The notes below the pieces were generated by a model. That model searched no databases. It worked only from the letters and a program-made list of their open reading frames with translations, and was not told where the DNA came from. This document shows positions 17,306 through 26,529 of a stretch of DNA of 64,000 bases, in pieces (within the stretch, counting starts at the first letter, position 1; each line of letters opens with the position of its first letter). The DNA is from Acidisoma sp035492295 (GTDB lineage: Bacteria; Pseudomonadota; Alphaproteobacteria; Acetobacterales; Acetobacteraceae), in the NCBI RefSeq assembly GCF_035492295.1, contig NZ_DATJJK010000198.1, forward strand, positions 7,567 to 71,566, written 5' to 3'. The position numbers and the translations under genes are program-made.

Positions 17306-17815
17306 ATGACCAGACCCTTCGTCAAACGTCATCCTGAGACTTGTGGCCCGACGCCGCAGCGGCGGCGTCTTGGCCTCCTGGCCCTGCTCCCCGCACTGGC
17401 ACTTCTCGCCGGCTGCGCTGGGAACAACGGCGCGCAAAATGCCGCCGCAGGTAAGATACCGGATGGTACTATCGTCATGCACCAGGTGCAGGCCGCCTTC
17501 ATCGGCAGCGGCAATGGCGGCGATGGCACCCTCACCTATCAGGGCCGCACCTATCCCTTCGTCATCGGCGGTCTCGGCGTGGGCGGCATCGGCGCTTCCA
17601 CAATCGACGCGACGGGCGAGGTCTACAACCTGAAGTCCGTGGCGCAGTTCCCGGGCTCCTACGTGCAGGGCCGCATGGGCTATGCCTTCGGCACAGAAAG
17701 CCACGGCGACCTCTGGCTGAAGAACGATGCCGGCGTCGTCCTGCATCTCGCCGCGAAGCGCACCGGCCTCATGCTCAGCCTGGGGGGAGACGTGATCCTC
17801 ATCCAGATGAAATGA
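17306..17815 (+). CDS. Unknown lipoprotein divergent from pqiABC
   Basis: A 169-residue protein with a lipoprotein signal: a basic N-region (RRR), a Leu/Ala core and lipobox LLAGC (Cys 37). The mature part is a compact beta-rich domain with YQGRTYPFVIGGLGVGGIGA, AQFPGSYVQGRMGYAFG and LMLSLGGD. It recalls small exported envelope proteins of proteobacteria, but I cannot name its family with certainty. ATG 17306 is chosen because it directly precedes the signal; the frame is open further upstream into pqiA. It is transcribed away from pqiABC, so a common envelope-stress promoter region is possible. Confidence 0.75.
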   Translation: MTRPFVKRHPETCGPTPQRRRLGLLALLPALALLAGCAGNNGAQNAAAGKIPDGTIVMHQVQAAFIGSGNGGDGTLTYQGRTYPFVIGGLGVGGIGASTIDATGEVYNLKSVAQFPGSYVQGRMGYAFGTESHGDLWLKNDAGVVLHLAAKRTGLMLSLGGDVILIQMK

Positions 17816-17821
17816 GGTGCT

Positions 17822-17843
17822 GGGGCGTGCCACGGCACGCCCC
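17822..17843. terminator. Perfect 10-bp hairpin between convergent genes
   Basis: GGGGCGTGCC-AC-GGCACGCCCC lies between the lipoprotein stop (17815) and the flavin-reductase stop (17856). It is perfectly complementary and followed on the plus strand by CGACCCGTTTCCC. It is a likely bidirectional terminator despite the weak T-run. Confidence 0.65.
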
Positions 17844-17855
17844 GACCCGTTTCCC

Positions 17856-18467
17856 TCAGGTGGGGCGGATCATTTCGAAAATCCGGTCGGCGGTGGCGTA
17901 GTCGCCACGATAGCCGCAGCGACCCAAGGGTGCCGCGGCAGCGGTATCGAAGCGCCCGTTTTTGAGGAAGGCCGGGTCGATATGCACGGCGACGACCTGG
18001 CCCACTACCATGTAGTTCGAGGAGGGCGCGCCATCGAGCCCACGCAAATGGGTGATGGAAATCCGCCGGCATTCGAGCGCGGCTGCCGCGGCGGCGACGC
18101 GGGGCGGCCGCACGAGCCGGGACGGCGCCTTCGCGAGCTCGGCCAGTTCCATCTCGTCCACTTCATGGGGAACGGAGGCCGAGGTGGTGTTCATCGCCTG
18201 GGCGAGCGCGAAGCCTGCGAGATTGGCCACGAACTCGCCCGTCTCCTCCACATTCCGCACACTGTCTTTCCAGCCGTTGCTGGAGAACATGACCATGGGC
18301 GGCCTGTCCGAGACCATATTGAAAAAACTGTAGGGGGCGAGGTTCACCCGCCCCTCCGCGTCGACGCTCGAAATCCAGCCGATGGGTCGCGGCGCGATGA
18401 TTGCCTTCAGCGGATCATGCGGCAGACCGTGACCCGAAGCCTGCTCATAGAAGTAGCTCTCGCTCAT
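17856..18467 (-). CDS. Flavin reductase-like FMN-binding protein
   Basis: A 203-residue split-barrel flavin-binding protein (PF01613). The FMN-site motif APRPIGWISSVDAEGRVNLAPYSFFN is at about residues 25-50, MVMFSSNGWKDSVRN follows, and a second conserved strand contains NYMVVGQVVAVHID. Such proteins reduce FMN for two-component oxygenases or act on unknown substrates. It starts just 8 bp after the agmatinase-family gene and is probably cotranscribed with it. No partner monooxygenase is next to it. Confidence 0.88.
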   Translation of the reverse strand: MSESYFYEQASGHGLPHDPLKAIIAPRPIGWISSVDAEGRVNLAPYSFFNMVSDRPPMVMFSSNGWKDSVRNVEETGEFVANLAGFALAQAMNTTSASVPHEVDEMELAELAKAPSRLVRPPRVAAAAAALECRRISITHLRGLDGAPSSNYMVVGQVVAVHIDPAFLKNGRFDTAAAAPLGRCGYRGDYATADRIFEMIRPT

Positions 18468-18475
18468 CCTTACTC

Positions 18476-19423
18476 TTACTCCCGTCGTCCGGCCGCGATG
18501 GCACAGAGCAGTTCGAACATCATGGTGGCGCCGGTCAACGCGGTCAGTCCCGAGGGGTCGAAGGGTGGTGCCACCTCGACCACATCAGCGCCCACGATCC
18601 GAACCGCGCCGAGGCGCCGCAGCATGAACTGCGCCTCTCGCGTGGTGAAGCCGCCGATCTCCGGCGTTCCCGTGCCGATCGCCATCGAGGGGTCAATGCT
18701 GTCGATGTCGAAGGAGACATAGGTGGGGCCCGTGCCTGCGATCTCCAGCGCCTCGTCCATCACCGCATCGACACCACGGGACACGAATTCCTCGACATAG
18801 ATTTGGCGAATGCCCTGGGTGCGGGCCCAGGCATGATCCTCCGCCGTGTAGAGCGAGCCGCGCAGGCCGATCTGCACTATGCGCCGGGGGTCCAGCACGC
18901 CATCCTCAATCGCCCGGCGGAAGGGCGAGCCGTGAGTATAGGGGTTGTCGCCGAAATAGGTGTCGTTGGTGTCGGAATGGGCGTCGAAATGGATGAGGCC
19001 GACTGGCGCCGCTTTTCCCACCGCGCGTAGGATGGGATAGGTGATAAGATGGTCGCCCCCCGCCGTCAGCGGCACCGCCCCCGCCGCTACGACCTCGGCA
19101 AAGAAGCCCTCGATGCGGCTGAGCGAATCGCGCAGGTCGATCGGGTTCACCGGGCAATCGCCCAGATCGGCGACCTGCAGCACGTCATAGGGCGAGATCT
19201 GCGTCGCGTGGTTGAAGCGGCGCATCAGGCTCGACTGGTTGCGAATCTCCCGTGGCCCGTGGCGGGCGCCGGCGCGATTGGTCGTGCCGCCGTCGAAGGG
19301 CACGCCGATGAGTGCCACGTCCAGACCCACGGCCGAGGTGACCGTCGGCAGGCGCATGAAGGTGGAATGGCCCGCAAAGCGCGGCACGAGTGCGGCATCG
19401 ACCGGCTGGTTGAATTCTGTCAT
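18476..19423 (-). CDS. Agmatinase-family ureohydrolase
   Basis: A manganese ureohydrolase of the arginase superfamily (PF00491), 315 residues from ATG 19423 (MTEFNQPVDAALVPRF). Metal ligands are visible in TAGGDHLITYP, IHFDAHSDTNDTYF and VSFDIDSIDPS. The GGTTNRAGARHGPREIR N-terminus and length suit agmatinase or a guanidino-acid hydrolase (guanidinobutyrase/guanidinopropionase) equally well. The product would be urea plus an amine or omega-amino acid. It lies upstream of the flavin-reductase gene and divergent from the CoA-transferase gene. Confidence 0.88.
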   Translation of the reverse strand: MTEFNQPVDAALVPRFAGHSTFMRLPTVTSAVGLDVALIGVPFDGGTTNRAGARHGPREIRNQSSLMRRFNHATQISPYDVLQVADLGDCPVNPIDLRDSLSRIEGFFAEVVAAGAVPLTAGGDHLITYPILRAVGKAAPVGLIHFDAHSDTNDTYFGDNPYTHGSPFRRAIEDGVLDPRRIVQIGLRGSLYTAEDHAWARTQGIRQIYVEEFVSRGVDAVMDEALEIAGTGPTYVSFDIDSIDPSMAIGTGTPEIGGFTTREAQFMLRRLGAVRIVGADVVEVAPPFDPSGLTALTGATMMFELLCAIAAGRRE

Positions 19424-19543
19424 CGCGGGCACTCCTCGGGTGGCTTCAGCGATCGTCTTCGGGCGACAGAGCACGGGCGCACGGCTTGATCAACCGCGCG
19501 CCCTGGTATCCTGTGGGTGGGCATAGCCTATCAAGGATGACCC

Positions 19544-20767
19544 ATGGCCGGCGCGCTGTCGCATATTCGCGTACTAGACCTCTCCCGCGTTCTGGCTGGC
19601 CCTTGGGCAAGCCAGTTGCTCGGCGATCTCGGCGCGGACGTGATCAAGATCGAGCGGCCGGTGACCGGGGACGATACCCGCGCCTGGGGGCCGCCCTTCC
19701 TGAAGGATCCGCAAGGCCGGGACACGCGGGACGCCGCCTATTTCCTCTGTGCCAACCGCAATAAGCAGTCCGTCACGGTCGATTTCACCCGCCCCGAGGG
19801 CCAGGCCCTGGTCCGCGCGCTCGCCGCCCAGTCCGATGTCGTGCTCGAGAATTTCAAGCTCGGCGGGTTGAAGCAGTACGGCCTCGATTACGAGAGCCTC
19901 GCACCCATCAATCCCCGCCTCGTCTATTGCTCCATCACCGGCTTCGGCCAGACCGGGCCCTATGCCGAACGGGCGGGCTACGACTTTCTCATCCAAGGCA
20001 TGGGCGGCCTGATGAGCATTACCGGCAGGCGGGATGGCGAGCCCGGCGCCGGGCCGCAGAAGGTGGGCGTGGCACTCACTGACGTACTGACCGGGCTCTA
20101 TGCCTCGAACGCCATCCTCGCCGCACTTGCGCATCGTGAAACGTCCGGCCGCGGGCAATATATCGACCTCGCCTTGCTCGACGTGCAGGTGGCGAGCCTC
20201 GCCAATCAGACGATGAACTACCTGACGACCGGCAACCCGCCTCAGCGCATGGGCAATGCCCACCCGAATATCGTGCCTTATCAGGATTTCCCGACCCAGG
20301 ACGGCGCCATGATCCTGGCCGTCGGCAATGACAGCCAGTTCGCGAAACTCGCGCTCGTCGCCGGGCATCCTGAATGGGCGGTCTCGCCTGACTTCGCGAC
20401 TAACCGGGCCCGGGTCGAGAACCGGACGGCCTTTGTGGAGGCCTTCACCGCCGTCTCTCTCACCCGCACGACCAAGGCCTGGATTTCAGACCTCGAAACG
20501 GCTGGGGTGCCCTGCGGACCGATCAACAATCTGCGCGAGGTGTTCGAGGACCCGCAAGTCATCTCCCGCGGCGCGAAGATCTCCCTGCCCCATGCGACGG
20601 GGGTGGATGTGGCGCTCGTTGCAAACCCCATCCGCATGTCCGAAACCCCGCCCGAATACCGCAGCGCACCGCCGACACTCGGTGAGCACACCCGAAGCGT
20701 GCTCGCCGGGCGACTGGGGCTGCCTGCGGGGGAGATCGACGCGCTGGCTGAGAAGGGCGTGATATAG
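19544..20767 (+). CDS. Family III CoA-transferase (CaiB/BaiF)
   Basis: A 407-residue CaiB-like CoA-transferase (PF02515). It shows the N-terminal VLDLSRVLAGPWASQLLGDLGADVIKIE, the YDFLIQGMGGLMSITG segment, and the catalytic aspartate in VGVALTDVLTGLYA. It moves CoA between carboxylic acids; the substrate is not deducible. It is followed after 10 bp by fetA, although no functional link to metal export is obvious. Confidence 0.93.
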   Translation: MAGALSHIRVLDLSRVLAGPWASQLLGDLGADVIKIERPVTGDDTRAWGPPFLKDPQGRDTRDAAYFLCANRNKQSVTVDFTRPEGQALVRALAAQSDVVLENFKLGGLKQYGLDYESLAPINPRLVYCSITGFGQTGPYAERAGYDFLIQGMGGLMSITGRRDGEPGAGPQKVGVALTDVLTGLYASNAILAALAHRETSGRGQYIDLALLDVQVASLANQTMNYLTTGNPPQRMGNAHPNIVPYQDFPTQDGAMILAVGNDSQFAKLALVAGHPEWAVSPDFATNRARVENRTAFVEAFTAVSLTRTTKAWISDLETAGVPCGPINNLREVFEDPQVISRGAKISLPHATGVDVALVANPIRMSETPPEYRSAPPTLGEHTRSVLAGRLGLPAGEIDALAEKGVI

Positions 20768-20777
20768 GGCTCTCTCG

Positions 20778-21386
20778 ATGACGCTGCTGCTCGATGTCCG
20801 GGATCTGCATGGTCTGCCCGGCGGGCCTTTCGCCTTTCATCTGGAGGCGGGGGAATGCCTGGTGATCTCCGGTCCTTCAGGGATCGGCAAGAGCCTGCTG
20901 CTGCGCATGATCGCCGATCTCGACCCGAATGAGGGGGTGCTGCAGCTCGAAGGCCAGACACGGGCGGAGATGAGCGCCCCCGCCTGGCGTGCCCGGGTGA
21001 GCTATCTCGCAGCCGAATCCGGCTGGTGGGCCGAGACGGTCATCGAACACATGGCGCCCCGCATGGCAGCGGCCCCCCTGCTCTCCCGCCTCGGCCTGCG
21101 TCCCGATATCCTGGAGGCACCCGTCTCCCAGCTTTCCTCCGGCGAGCGGCAACGCCTGAGCCTCATTCGCGCCCTGATCCGAAATCCGCGGGTCCTGCTG
21201 TTGGACGAGCCAACCAGCGCGCTGGACCCGGCATCGACGACGCTGGTGGAAGCACTGATCGCCGAGCGGCGGGCGGCCGGCATGGGCGCCATCATCGTCT
21301 CGCATAATCCCGAACAGGCCGCACGCATCGCCACCCGCCGCTTCGCCATGACCGCTGGACAGTTGACCGAACTGGCCGGGCCGTGA
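20778..21386 (+). CDS. fetA: FetA-type iron/metal export ABC ATPase
   Basis: A short 202-residue ABC ATPase with Walker A GPSGIGKS, signature LSSGERQRLSLIRAL, Walker B VLLLDEPTSALD and switch His in IIVSHNPEQAARIA. The small size and the GTGA overlap with a FetB-type permease identify the E. coli FetAB (YbbL/YbbM) arrangement, implicated in iron export under peroxide stress. Confidence 0.87.
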   Translation: MTLLLDVRDLHGLPGGPFAFHLEAGECLVISGPSGIGKSLLLRMIADLDPNEGVLQLEGQTRAEMSAPAWRARVSYLAAESGWWAETVIEHMAPRMAAAPLLSRLGLRPDILEAPVSQLSSGERQRLSLIRALIRNPRVLLLDEPTSALDPASTTLVEALIAERRAAGMGAIIVSHNPEQAARIATRRFAMTAGQLTELAGP

Positions 21387-22183
21387 ACGCACCCTCGCTC
21401 ACCCCAGCCGATCTCGCACTTGCGGCGGCGCTGGTGCTGGCCAGCGCCGGCCTGTCGCTCCTGCTCGATTTCCGCATCCACCGGCCGATGGTGGTGGCCA
21501 GCCTGCGGATGGTGGCGCAACTGCTCCTGGTAGGCCAGGTGCTGCGAATCGTCTTCCGCATTGGCCATCCGATCGTAACTCTTGCCGTGCTTGCGGTCAT
21601 GGCGGCGGCGGTCGTTTATGAGGTGGGTGCGCGGCCCGAACGGCGGCTCGCCGGGCTCTGGCACTACATGGCGGGCGGCCTGCCCACGGTCGTCTGCGGC
21701 TTCGCGATCGTCGTGCTGGCGCTGCTCACCGCGCTCAGCCCGTCGCCCTGGTACGATGCGCGGGTGGCGATCCCGCTCGCTGGAATCATCCTCGGCAATG
21801 TCATGAATGCCGTCAGCCTTGCGCTTAACGTCTTTTTCTCTGCGGCGGTGCGTGAACGCGGGGCAATCGAGGCGCGGCTTGCGCTCGGCGCCACGAAAGG
21901 CCAGGCGCTGCACGGCGTCTCCACCCAGGCGCTGCGCACCGCCCTCATTCCCACCATCAACCAGATGGCCGCCGCTGGGATCATCACCCTTCCCGGCATC
22001 ATGACCGGCCAGTTGCTGGCGGGGATGGACCCGATCGGCGCCGCGAAATACCAAATCCTGCTCATGGGGCTGATGCTCTCAGGCAGTTTCGCAGGCGCGC
22101 TGCTGGCGCTGAAGCTCGCCGCCACCCGCCTGACGGATGATCGGCACCGTCTACGACTGGACAGGCTGCGTCCGCGCGGGTGA
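21383..22183 (+). CDS. fetB: FetB-type iron/metal export ABC permease
   Basis: A 266-residue integral membrane protein of UPF0014/FetB (PF03649) with about seven membrane helices. Conserved segments include SLRMVAQLLLVGQVLRIVF, PLAGIILGNVMNAVSLALN, EARLALGATKGQALHGV and TLPGIMTGQLLAGMDPIGAAKYQI. It starts at GTG 21383 overlapping fetA by 4 bp. E. coli FetB is of similar size (259). Confidence 0.92.
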   Translation: MNAPSLTPADLALAAALVLASAGLSLLLDFRIHRPMVVASLRMVAQLLLVGQVLRIVFRIGHPIVTLAVLAVMAAAVVYEVGARPERRLAGLWHYMAGGLPTVVCGFAIVVLALLTALSPSPWYDARVAIPLAGIILGNVMNAVSLALNVFFSAAVRERGAIEARLALGATKGQALHGVSTQALRTALIPTINQMAAAGIITLPGIMTGQLLAGMDPIGAAKYQILLMGLMLSGSFAGALLALKLAATRLTDDRHRLRLDRLRPRG

Positions 22184-22226
22184 CATGGCCGGACATCGCA
22201 AGGCCCGGGCACGCAAGGACGGTTTC

Positions 22227-23180
22227 ATGAACGAAATTCCCATCATCGACCTTGCCGGCCTGCGGTCGAACGATCTCTCGGAGCGCCAAGCCGTGGCGGG
22301 CCGGCTCGGTGCCGCCTGCCGCCATGTCGGCTTCTTCTACGTCAAGAACCACGGCATCCCCGAGATGGTGGCAAAGGGCATCTTCACCGCAGCCCATCGG
22401 CTTTTCGCGCAGCCCGCGGCCGAAAAGGAAAAACTGTCCATCAAGCGGTCGCCGCATAACCGCGGCTATGTCGGCGTGGCGGGGGAGCGGCTGGATACGA
22501 AGGCGAGCCCCGACCAGAAGGAAGCCTTCAACATCGGCTTCGACCTGCCCGCCGATGACCCCGAGGTGCTGGCGGCCAAGCCGTTTCGCGGCGTCAATCT
22601 GTGGCCCGACCTGCCCGGCTGGCGGGACCAGGTGCTCGCCTATTACGACGCTTGCATGACCCTCCAGCTCACCATCCATCGCGGCTTCGCGCTCGATCTC
22701 GGCATCGCGGAGGATTTCTTCGCCGACAAGATGGACCGGCCGATCGCGACGCTGCGCCTGCTGCACTACCCGGCAGGCGAACCCACAGAGGGCGCCGAGA
22801 TCGGCGCCGGCGAACATACCGACTACGGCAATGTCACCATCCTGGCGACCGACGGCGTCGCCGGTCTGCAGGTCCGCCGCCGGGACGGCGTCTGGCTCGA
22901 CGCACCGCATGTGGACGGCGCCTTCGTCTGCAATATCGGCGACTGCCTGATGCGCTGGACCAATGACGTTTATGTCTCAACCCCGCATCGCGTAGCGCGC
23001 CCGAAGGCCGAGCGTTACTCCGTCGCCTTCTTCGCGGATGCCAATCCGGATGCCGTGGTCGAGACCCTGCCCACCTGTCTGGCGCCGGGGGAGAGGCCGC
23101 GCTACGCCCCCATCTCCTGCGCCGACTATCTGCGCGAACGCCTGACCGCGACCTACGACCACCTTAAGCCGGGAAGCTGA
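22227..23180 (+). CDS. Isopenicillin-N-synthase-like Fe(II)/2-oxoglutarate oxygenase (first of two)
   Basis: A 317-residue member of the isopenicillin N synthase family (DIOX_N plus 2OG-FeII_Oxy). Features are PIIDLAGL at the start, GFFYVKNHGIPE, the iron ligands HTDYG and STPHRV, and the 2-oxoglutarate arginine in RYSVAFF. ATG 22227 (MNEIPIIDL) fits family length; ATG 22185 is an upstream alternative. It stands 2 bp before a cytosine-deaminase-like gene and in the same locus as a nucleobase importer. Fungal thymine-7-hydroxylase is in this fold family, so oxidation of a nucleobase or its derivative is a reasonable but unproven role. Confidence 0.9.
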   Translation: MNEIPIIDLAGLRSNDLSERQAVAGRLGAACRHVGFFYVKNHGIPEMVAKGIFTAAHRLFAQPAAEKEKLSIKRSPHNRGYVGVAGERLDTKASPDQKEAFNIGFDLPADDPEVLAAKPFRGVNLWPDLPGWRDQVLAYYDACMTLQLTIHRGFALDLGIAEDFFADKMDRPIATLRLLHYPAGEPTEGAEIGAGEHTDYGNVTILATDGVAGLQVRRRDGVWLDAPHVDGAFVCNIGDCLMRWTNDVYVSTPHRVARPKAERYSVAFFADANPDAVVETLPTCLAPGERPRYAPISCADYLRERLTATYDHLKPGS

Positions 23181-23182
23181 CC

Positions 23183-24475
23183 GTGACGCTCGACCTCATC
23201 ATCCGCGACGCCATTCTCCCGGACGGCCGCACCGGCCAGGATATCGGCGTCGCCGGGGGCCGCATCGTCGCGGTGGAGCCCAAGCTCGCGGCCGAAGCGC
23301 GGGAAGAGCTCGCGGCCGGCGGCCATCTCCTCTCGCCTCCCTTCGTCGATCCGCATTTCCACATGGACGCGACGCTGTCGCTGGGGATTCCGCGCGTCAA
23401 CCGCTCCGGCACGCTGCTCGAGGGCATCGCGCTCTGGGGCGAACTCAAGCCTATGCTGACGCACGAGGCTGTGGTGGAACGCGCGCTGCGCTATTGCGAC
23501 CTCGCCGTCTCGCATGGGCTGCTCGCCATTCGCAGCCATGTCGATATCAGCGATCCCCGGCTCGTCACCGTCGACGCCCTGCTCGATGTCCGCGAACGGG
23601 TGAAATCCTATATCGACCTGCAACTCGTGGCTTTCCCGCAGGACGGCTACTACCGTTCGCCGGGGGCCGTGGACCTTCTCGAACGCGCGCTCGACAAAGG
23701 CATCGAAATCGTCGGCGGCATTCCGCATTTCGAACGCACCATGGAAGCCGGCCGGCAATCCGTGGAGGCCCTGTTCCGCATCGCCGCCGACCGTGGACTG
23801 CGCATCGACATCCATTGTGACGAGACCGACGATCCCCTCTCCCGCCATGTCGAGACCATGGCGTCGGAGGCCCTGCGCTTCGGCTTAGCCGACCGCGCCA
23901 CCGCCTCGCACACGACGTCGATGCATTCGATGGACAATTACTACGCGGCCAAGCTCATCGCGCTGATCGCCGAAAGCGGCATGAACATCATCGCCAACCC
24001 GCTCATCAACATCACGCTGCAAGGCCGGATGGAGACCTATCCGAAGCGGCGCGGCCTGACGCGGGTGCCGGAACTGCTTGCCGCCGGCGTCAACGTCGCC
24101 TTCGGCCAGGATTGCACCATGGACCCCTGGTACTCGCTCGGTTCGGGCGACATGCTGGAAGTCGCCCATATGGGCCTGCATGTCGCGCAGATGACGTCGC
24201 AAGAGGCGCAGCGGACCTGTTTCGAGGCGGTGACGACGCATGGCGCGCAGGTGATGGGATTGGAAGGCTACGGCATCGCGCCGGGCTGCCGCGCCGATTT
24301 CGTGCTGCTGCAGGCGAAAAGCCCGAGCGAGGCGATCCGGCTGCGCGCCACCCGCCTGGTCGTGGTCAGATCCGGCCGCGTCATCGCCCGGACGCCGGCC
24401 CGCGAAGCATCCCTTTTCCTCGATGGCCGCCCGCCGATGGTGGATGCCGCCGCCTACGCGCCGAAGCTCGGCTGA
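23183..24475 (+). CDS. Cytosine-deaminase-like amidohydrolase (CodA family)
   Basis: A 430-residue metal amidohydrolase closely following E. coli CodA (427) in layout. Metal ligands are HFH (58-60), the histidine in GIPHFE is conserved, HCDE (211-214) holds the catalytic Glu, and SHTTSMHS and the metal Asp 310 follow. Where CodA reads FGHDD before DPWYPLG, this protein reads FGQDC before DPWYSLG. The residue after the metal Asp, which contacts the base in CodA, is thus Cys instead of Asp. Substrate may therefore be a different base (isocytosine-, pterin- or purine-like). GTG start, 2 bp after the oxygenase gene. Confidence 0.88.
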   Translation: MTLDLIIRDAILPDGRTGQDIGVAGGRIVAVEPKLAAEAREELAAGGHLLSPPFVDPHFHMDATLSLGIPRVNRSGTLLEGIALWGELKPMLTHEAVVERALRYCDLAVSHGLLAIRSHVDISDPRLVTVDALLDVRERVKSYIDLQLVAFPQDGYYRSPGAVDLLERALDKGIEIVGGIPHFERTMEAGRQSVEALFRIAADRGLRIDIHCDETDDPLSRHVETMASEALRFGLADRATASHTTSMHSMDNYYAAKLIALIAESGMNIIANPLINITLQGRMETYPKRRGLTRVPELLAAGVNVAFGQDCTMDPWYSLGSGDMLEVAHMGLHVAQMTSQEAQRTCFEAVTTHGAQVMGLEGYGIAPGCRADFVLLQAKSPSEAIRLRATRLVVVRSGRVIARTPAREASLFLDGRPPMVDAAAYAPKLG

Positions 24476-24478
24476 GGC

Positions 24479-25417
24479 TTACCGCCGCTCTTCGCGCAGG
24501 AAAGGCCGCGCGAGATCCTCGGGCTGGGCGCTGAAGCGCCGCCGCCCGAGGCCGGAAGCCGCCAGTACCGCGATCGTCGCCAGATATGGCAGCATCTGGA
24601 TGAGATAGATCGGCACATGGGCGCCGCTCGACAGAACGAGCGGGATGATGGCCTGCACGGCACCGAAAAGCACCGCCGCGCCGATCGCGCGAATGCTGTT
24701 CCAGCGCGCGAAGGTCACGAGGGCGACGGCGATCCAGCCGCGCCCGCTCACCATGCCGCTGACCCAGACCTGGGAGCCCACGAGACTGAGATGCGCGCCC
24801 GCTAGGCCGAGCACGATCCCGCCTACGAGCACCGCGCCGAAGCGCATGCCCATGACATTGATCCCCGCCGCGTCGGCGGCCGGCGCGTTCTCGCCCACCG
24901 AGCGCAGGCGCAGCCCAAGCTCCGTCCGCTCCAGCACCCACCAAAGGATGAAGGGCAGAATGAAGGCGAGATAGGTCAGCGGATCCTGGTCGATCAGCCG
25001 TGCCAGCCATCGCGGCAGTCCCGCAAAGAGCGAGGGAAAGATCGGTCCCAGTGCCTTGATCGGCTGGTTCGCGAAACTGTCGCCGATGACGCCCGAAAGC
25101 CCGACGCCGAAGGCGAAGATGACAAGGCCCGAGAGCACCTGTTCCAGGCGCAACACCACGGTGAGTAGCGCGAAGAGGATCGTCATGCCGAGCGCCGAGA
25201 CGCAGCCGAGCAAGATCGCGAGCGGCAGGCCGAGACCCGACAGCATGGCGATGACGGAGGCGACGGCGCCCATGGACATGATGCCCTCGGCGCCGAGATT
25301 CATCACGCCCGCGCGCTCATTGATGATCAGGCCGGTGGTCGCCAGCAGATAGGGCGCCGCGAAAACCGGGATCGCGCCGATCCAATCCCCCAGAAAACCG
25401 TTCATCACGCCGCTCAT
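24479..25417 (-). CDS. Nucleoside/nucleobase ABC transporter permease 2 (NupQ-like)
   Basis: A 312-residue PF02653 permease of the BMP-associated class. The sequence NERAGVMNLGAEGIMSMGAVAS is the cytoplasmic-loop signature of guanosine/purine importers (NupQ, YufQ). It converges on the cytosine-deaminase-like gene with 3 bp between stops and overlaps permease 1 by 4 bp. It pairs with the next gene to form a heterodimeric channel. Confidence 0.9.
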   Translation of the reverse strand: MSGVMNGFLGDWIGAIPVFAAPYLLATTGLIINERAGVMNLGAEGIMSMGAVASVIAMLSGLGLPLAILLGCVSALGMTILFALLTVVLRLEQVLSGLVIFAFGVGLSGVIGDSFANQPIKALGPIFPSLFAGLPRWLARLIDQDPLTYLAFILPFILWWVLERTELGLRLRSVGENAPAADAAGINVMGMRFGAVLVGGIVLGLAGAHLSLVGSQVWVSGMVSGRGWIAVALVTFARWNSIRAIGAAVLFGAVQAIIPLVLSSGAHVPIYLIQMLPYLATIAVLAASGLGRRRFSAQPEDLARPFLREERR

Positions 25418-26529
25418 GCCGCGCGCTCCCCCACCGCCGCGACCGGCTTCGGCCGTGCTTTGATGAGGGTGATGCGGTAGCGCACGAAGACGTCGAAAGC
25501 CGCGACCGTCAGGAGAAGGAAAGCCTCCATCGTCACCACCATCGTATTGGGCAGCTGATAGAAGGCTTTGAGCGAATCACCCGCCGTATAGAGGCCCGCG
25601 ACCGCCAAGGCGGCAATGAACACGCCGACCGGATTGGCGCGGCCGAGATAGGCGATGGCGATGGAGGGAAAGATATAGTCGTTGCCCACGAACTGGGTCA
25701 GCCGATGCTCCTCCCCGGCCGTGATGCTGAACCCGGCAAGGCCCGACACCGCCCCCGCGAGGCAGGCCGTCATCAGTGTGATGCGGGCGACCGGAATGCC
25801 GAGCGCACGGGAGGCCGTGCGATTCTCCGCCACCGCCTTGGAGAGCAGGCCGAAGCGGCTGTAGCGGCACAGCCACCAGCAGAAGACGGTGACGATAAGG
25901 GCGATGAAGAGGCCGTAATGCAAGTGCCAGCCAGGGAAATCGGGCAGTCGCTCATAGGAAGCGAAAGGCGGCGACACAGGAAAACTGTCCGATGGGTTGC
26001 GCCAGATGCCGTAGAGCAGGTCCTGCGCCAGGAGATAGGCCACGTAGTTCAGCAGCAGCGTGGTGATGACCTCATCCGCACGCAGGCGGACCTTGGCGAC
26101 GGCCGCGATGCCGCACCAGAGCGCGCCACCCGCCGCCGCCGCCAGGATCATCAGCGGCATGCGCAGGAACCACGGTCCGACATGATAGAAGCTGACGGCG
26201 GTCGCCCCCAACGCACCCATCCAGAGCTGGCCCTCGACGCCGATGTTCCAGAAGCGGATGCGCAGGCAGAGTGCCACCGACATGGAGACGAGCACGAGGG
26301 AAATCGCCCGCGTAAACGTCTGGTCCAGCCCGGCCTTGTTGCCGAAGACATAGAGGATGAACTCGTTGCCAAGGTCGTTCGCCGGCACGCCGAAGGCGAT
26401 GAGAAGGATGGCGCAGCAGAGCAGGCCGAACAGGATGCCACCGACGAGCGTCGCGGCCGTTAGCCAGCGCGGCACCGCGAGCCGCGGCGAGAGGACGAGG
26501 CGATAGGGAAGCGCGGACAATTCAGGCAC
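25414..26529 (-). CDS. Nucleoside/nucleobase ABC transporter permease 1 (NupP-like)
   Basis: A 371-residue PF02653 permease with about ten membrane segments and the NupP/YufP-type motifs IRFWNIGVEGQLWMGALGA and ADEVITTLLLNYVAYLL. It overlaps the ATPase gene by 8 bp and permease 2 by 4 bp, so ATPase, P1 and P2 are translated as a coupled unit. Confidence 0.9.
   Translation of the reverse strand: MPELSALPYRLVLSPRLAVPRWLTAATLVGGILFGLLCCAILLIAFGVPANDLGNEFILYVFGNKAGLDQTFTRAISLVLVSMSVALCLRIRFWNIGVEGQLWMGALGATAVSFYHVGPWFLRMPLMILAAAAGGALWCGIAAVAKVRLRADEVITTLLLNYVAYLLAQDLLYGIWRNPSDSFPVSPPFASYERLPDFPGWHLHYGLFIALIVTVFCWWLCRYSRFGLLSKAVAENRTASRALGIPVARITLMTACLAGAVSGLAGFSITAGEEHRLTQFVGNDYIFPSIAIAYLGRANPVGVFIAALAVAGLYTAGDSLKAFYQLPNTMVVTMEAFLLLTVAAFDVFVRYRITLIKARPKPVAAVGERAA

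Noticed and set aside
20778..22183. Part of a sugar or amino acid importer
   Set aside because: The single-domain short ATPase and the UPF0014/FetB permease without binding protein match the FetAB exporter.
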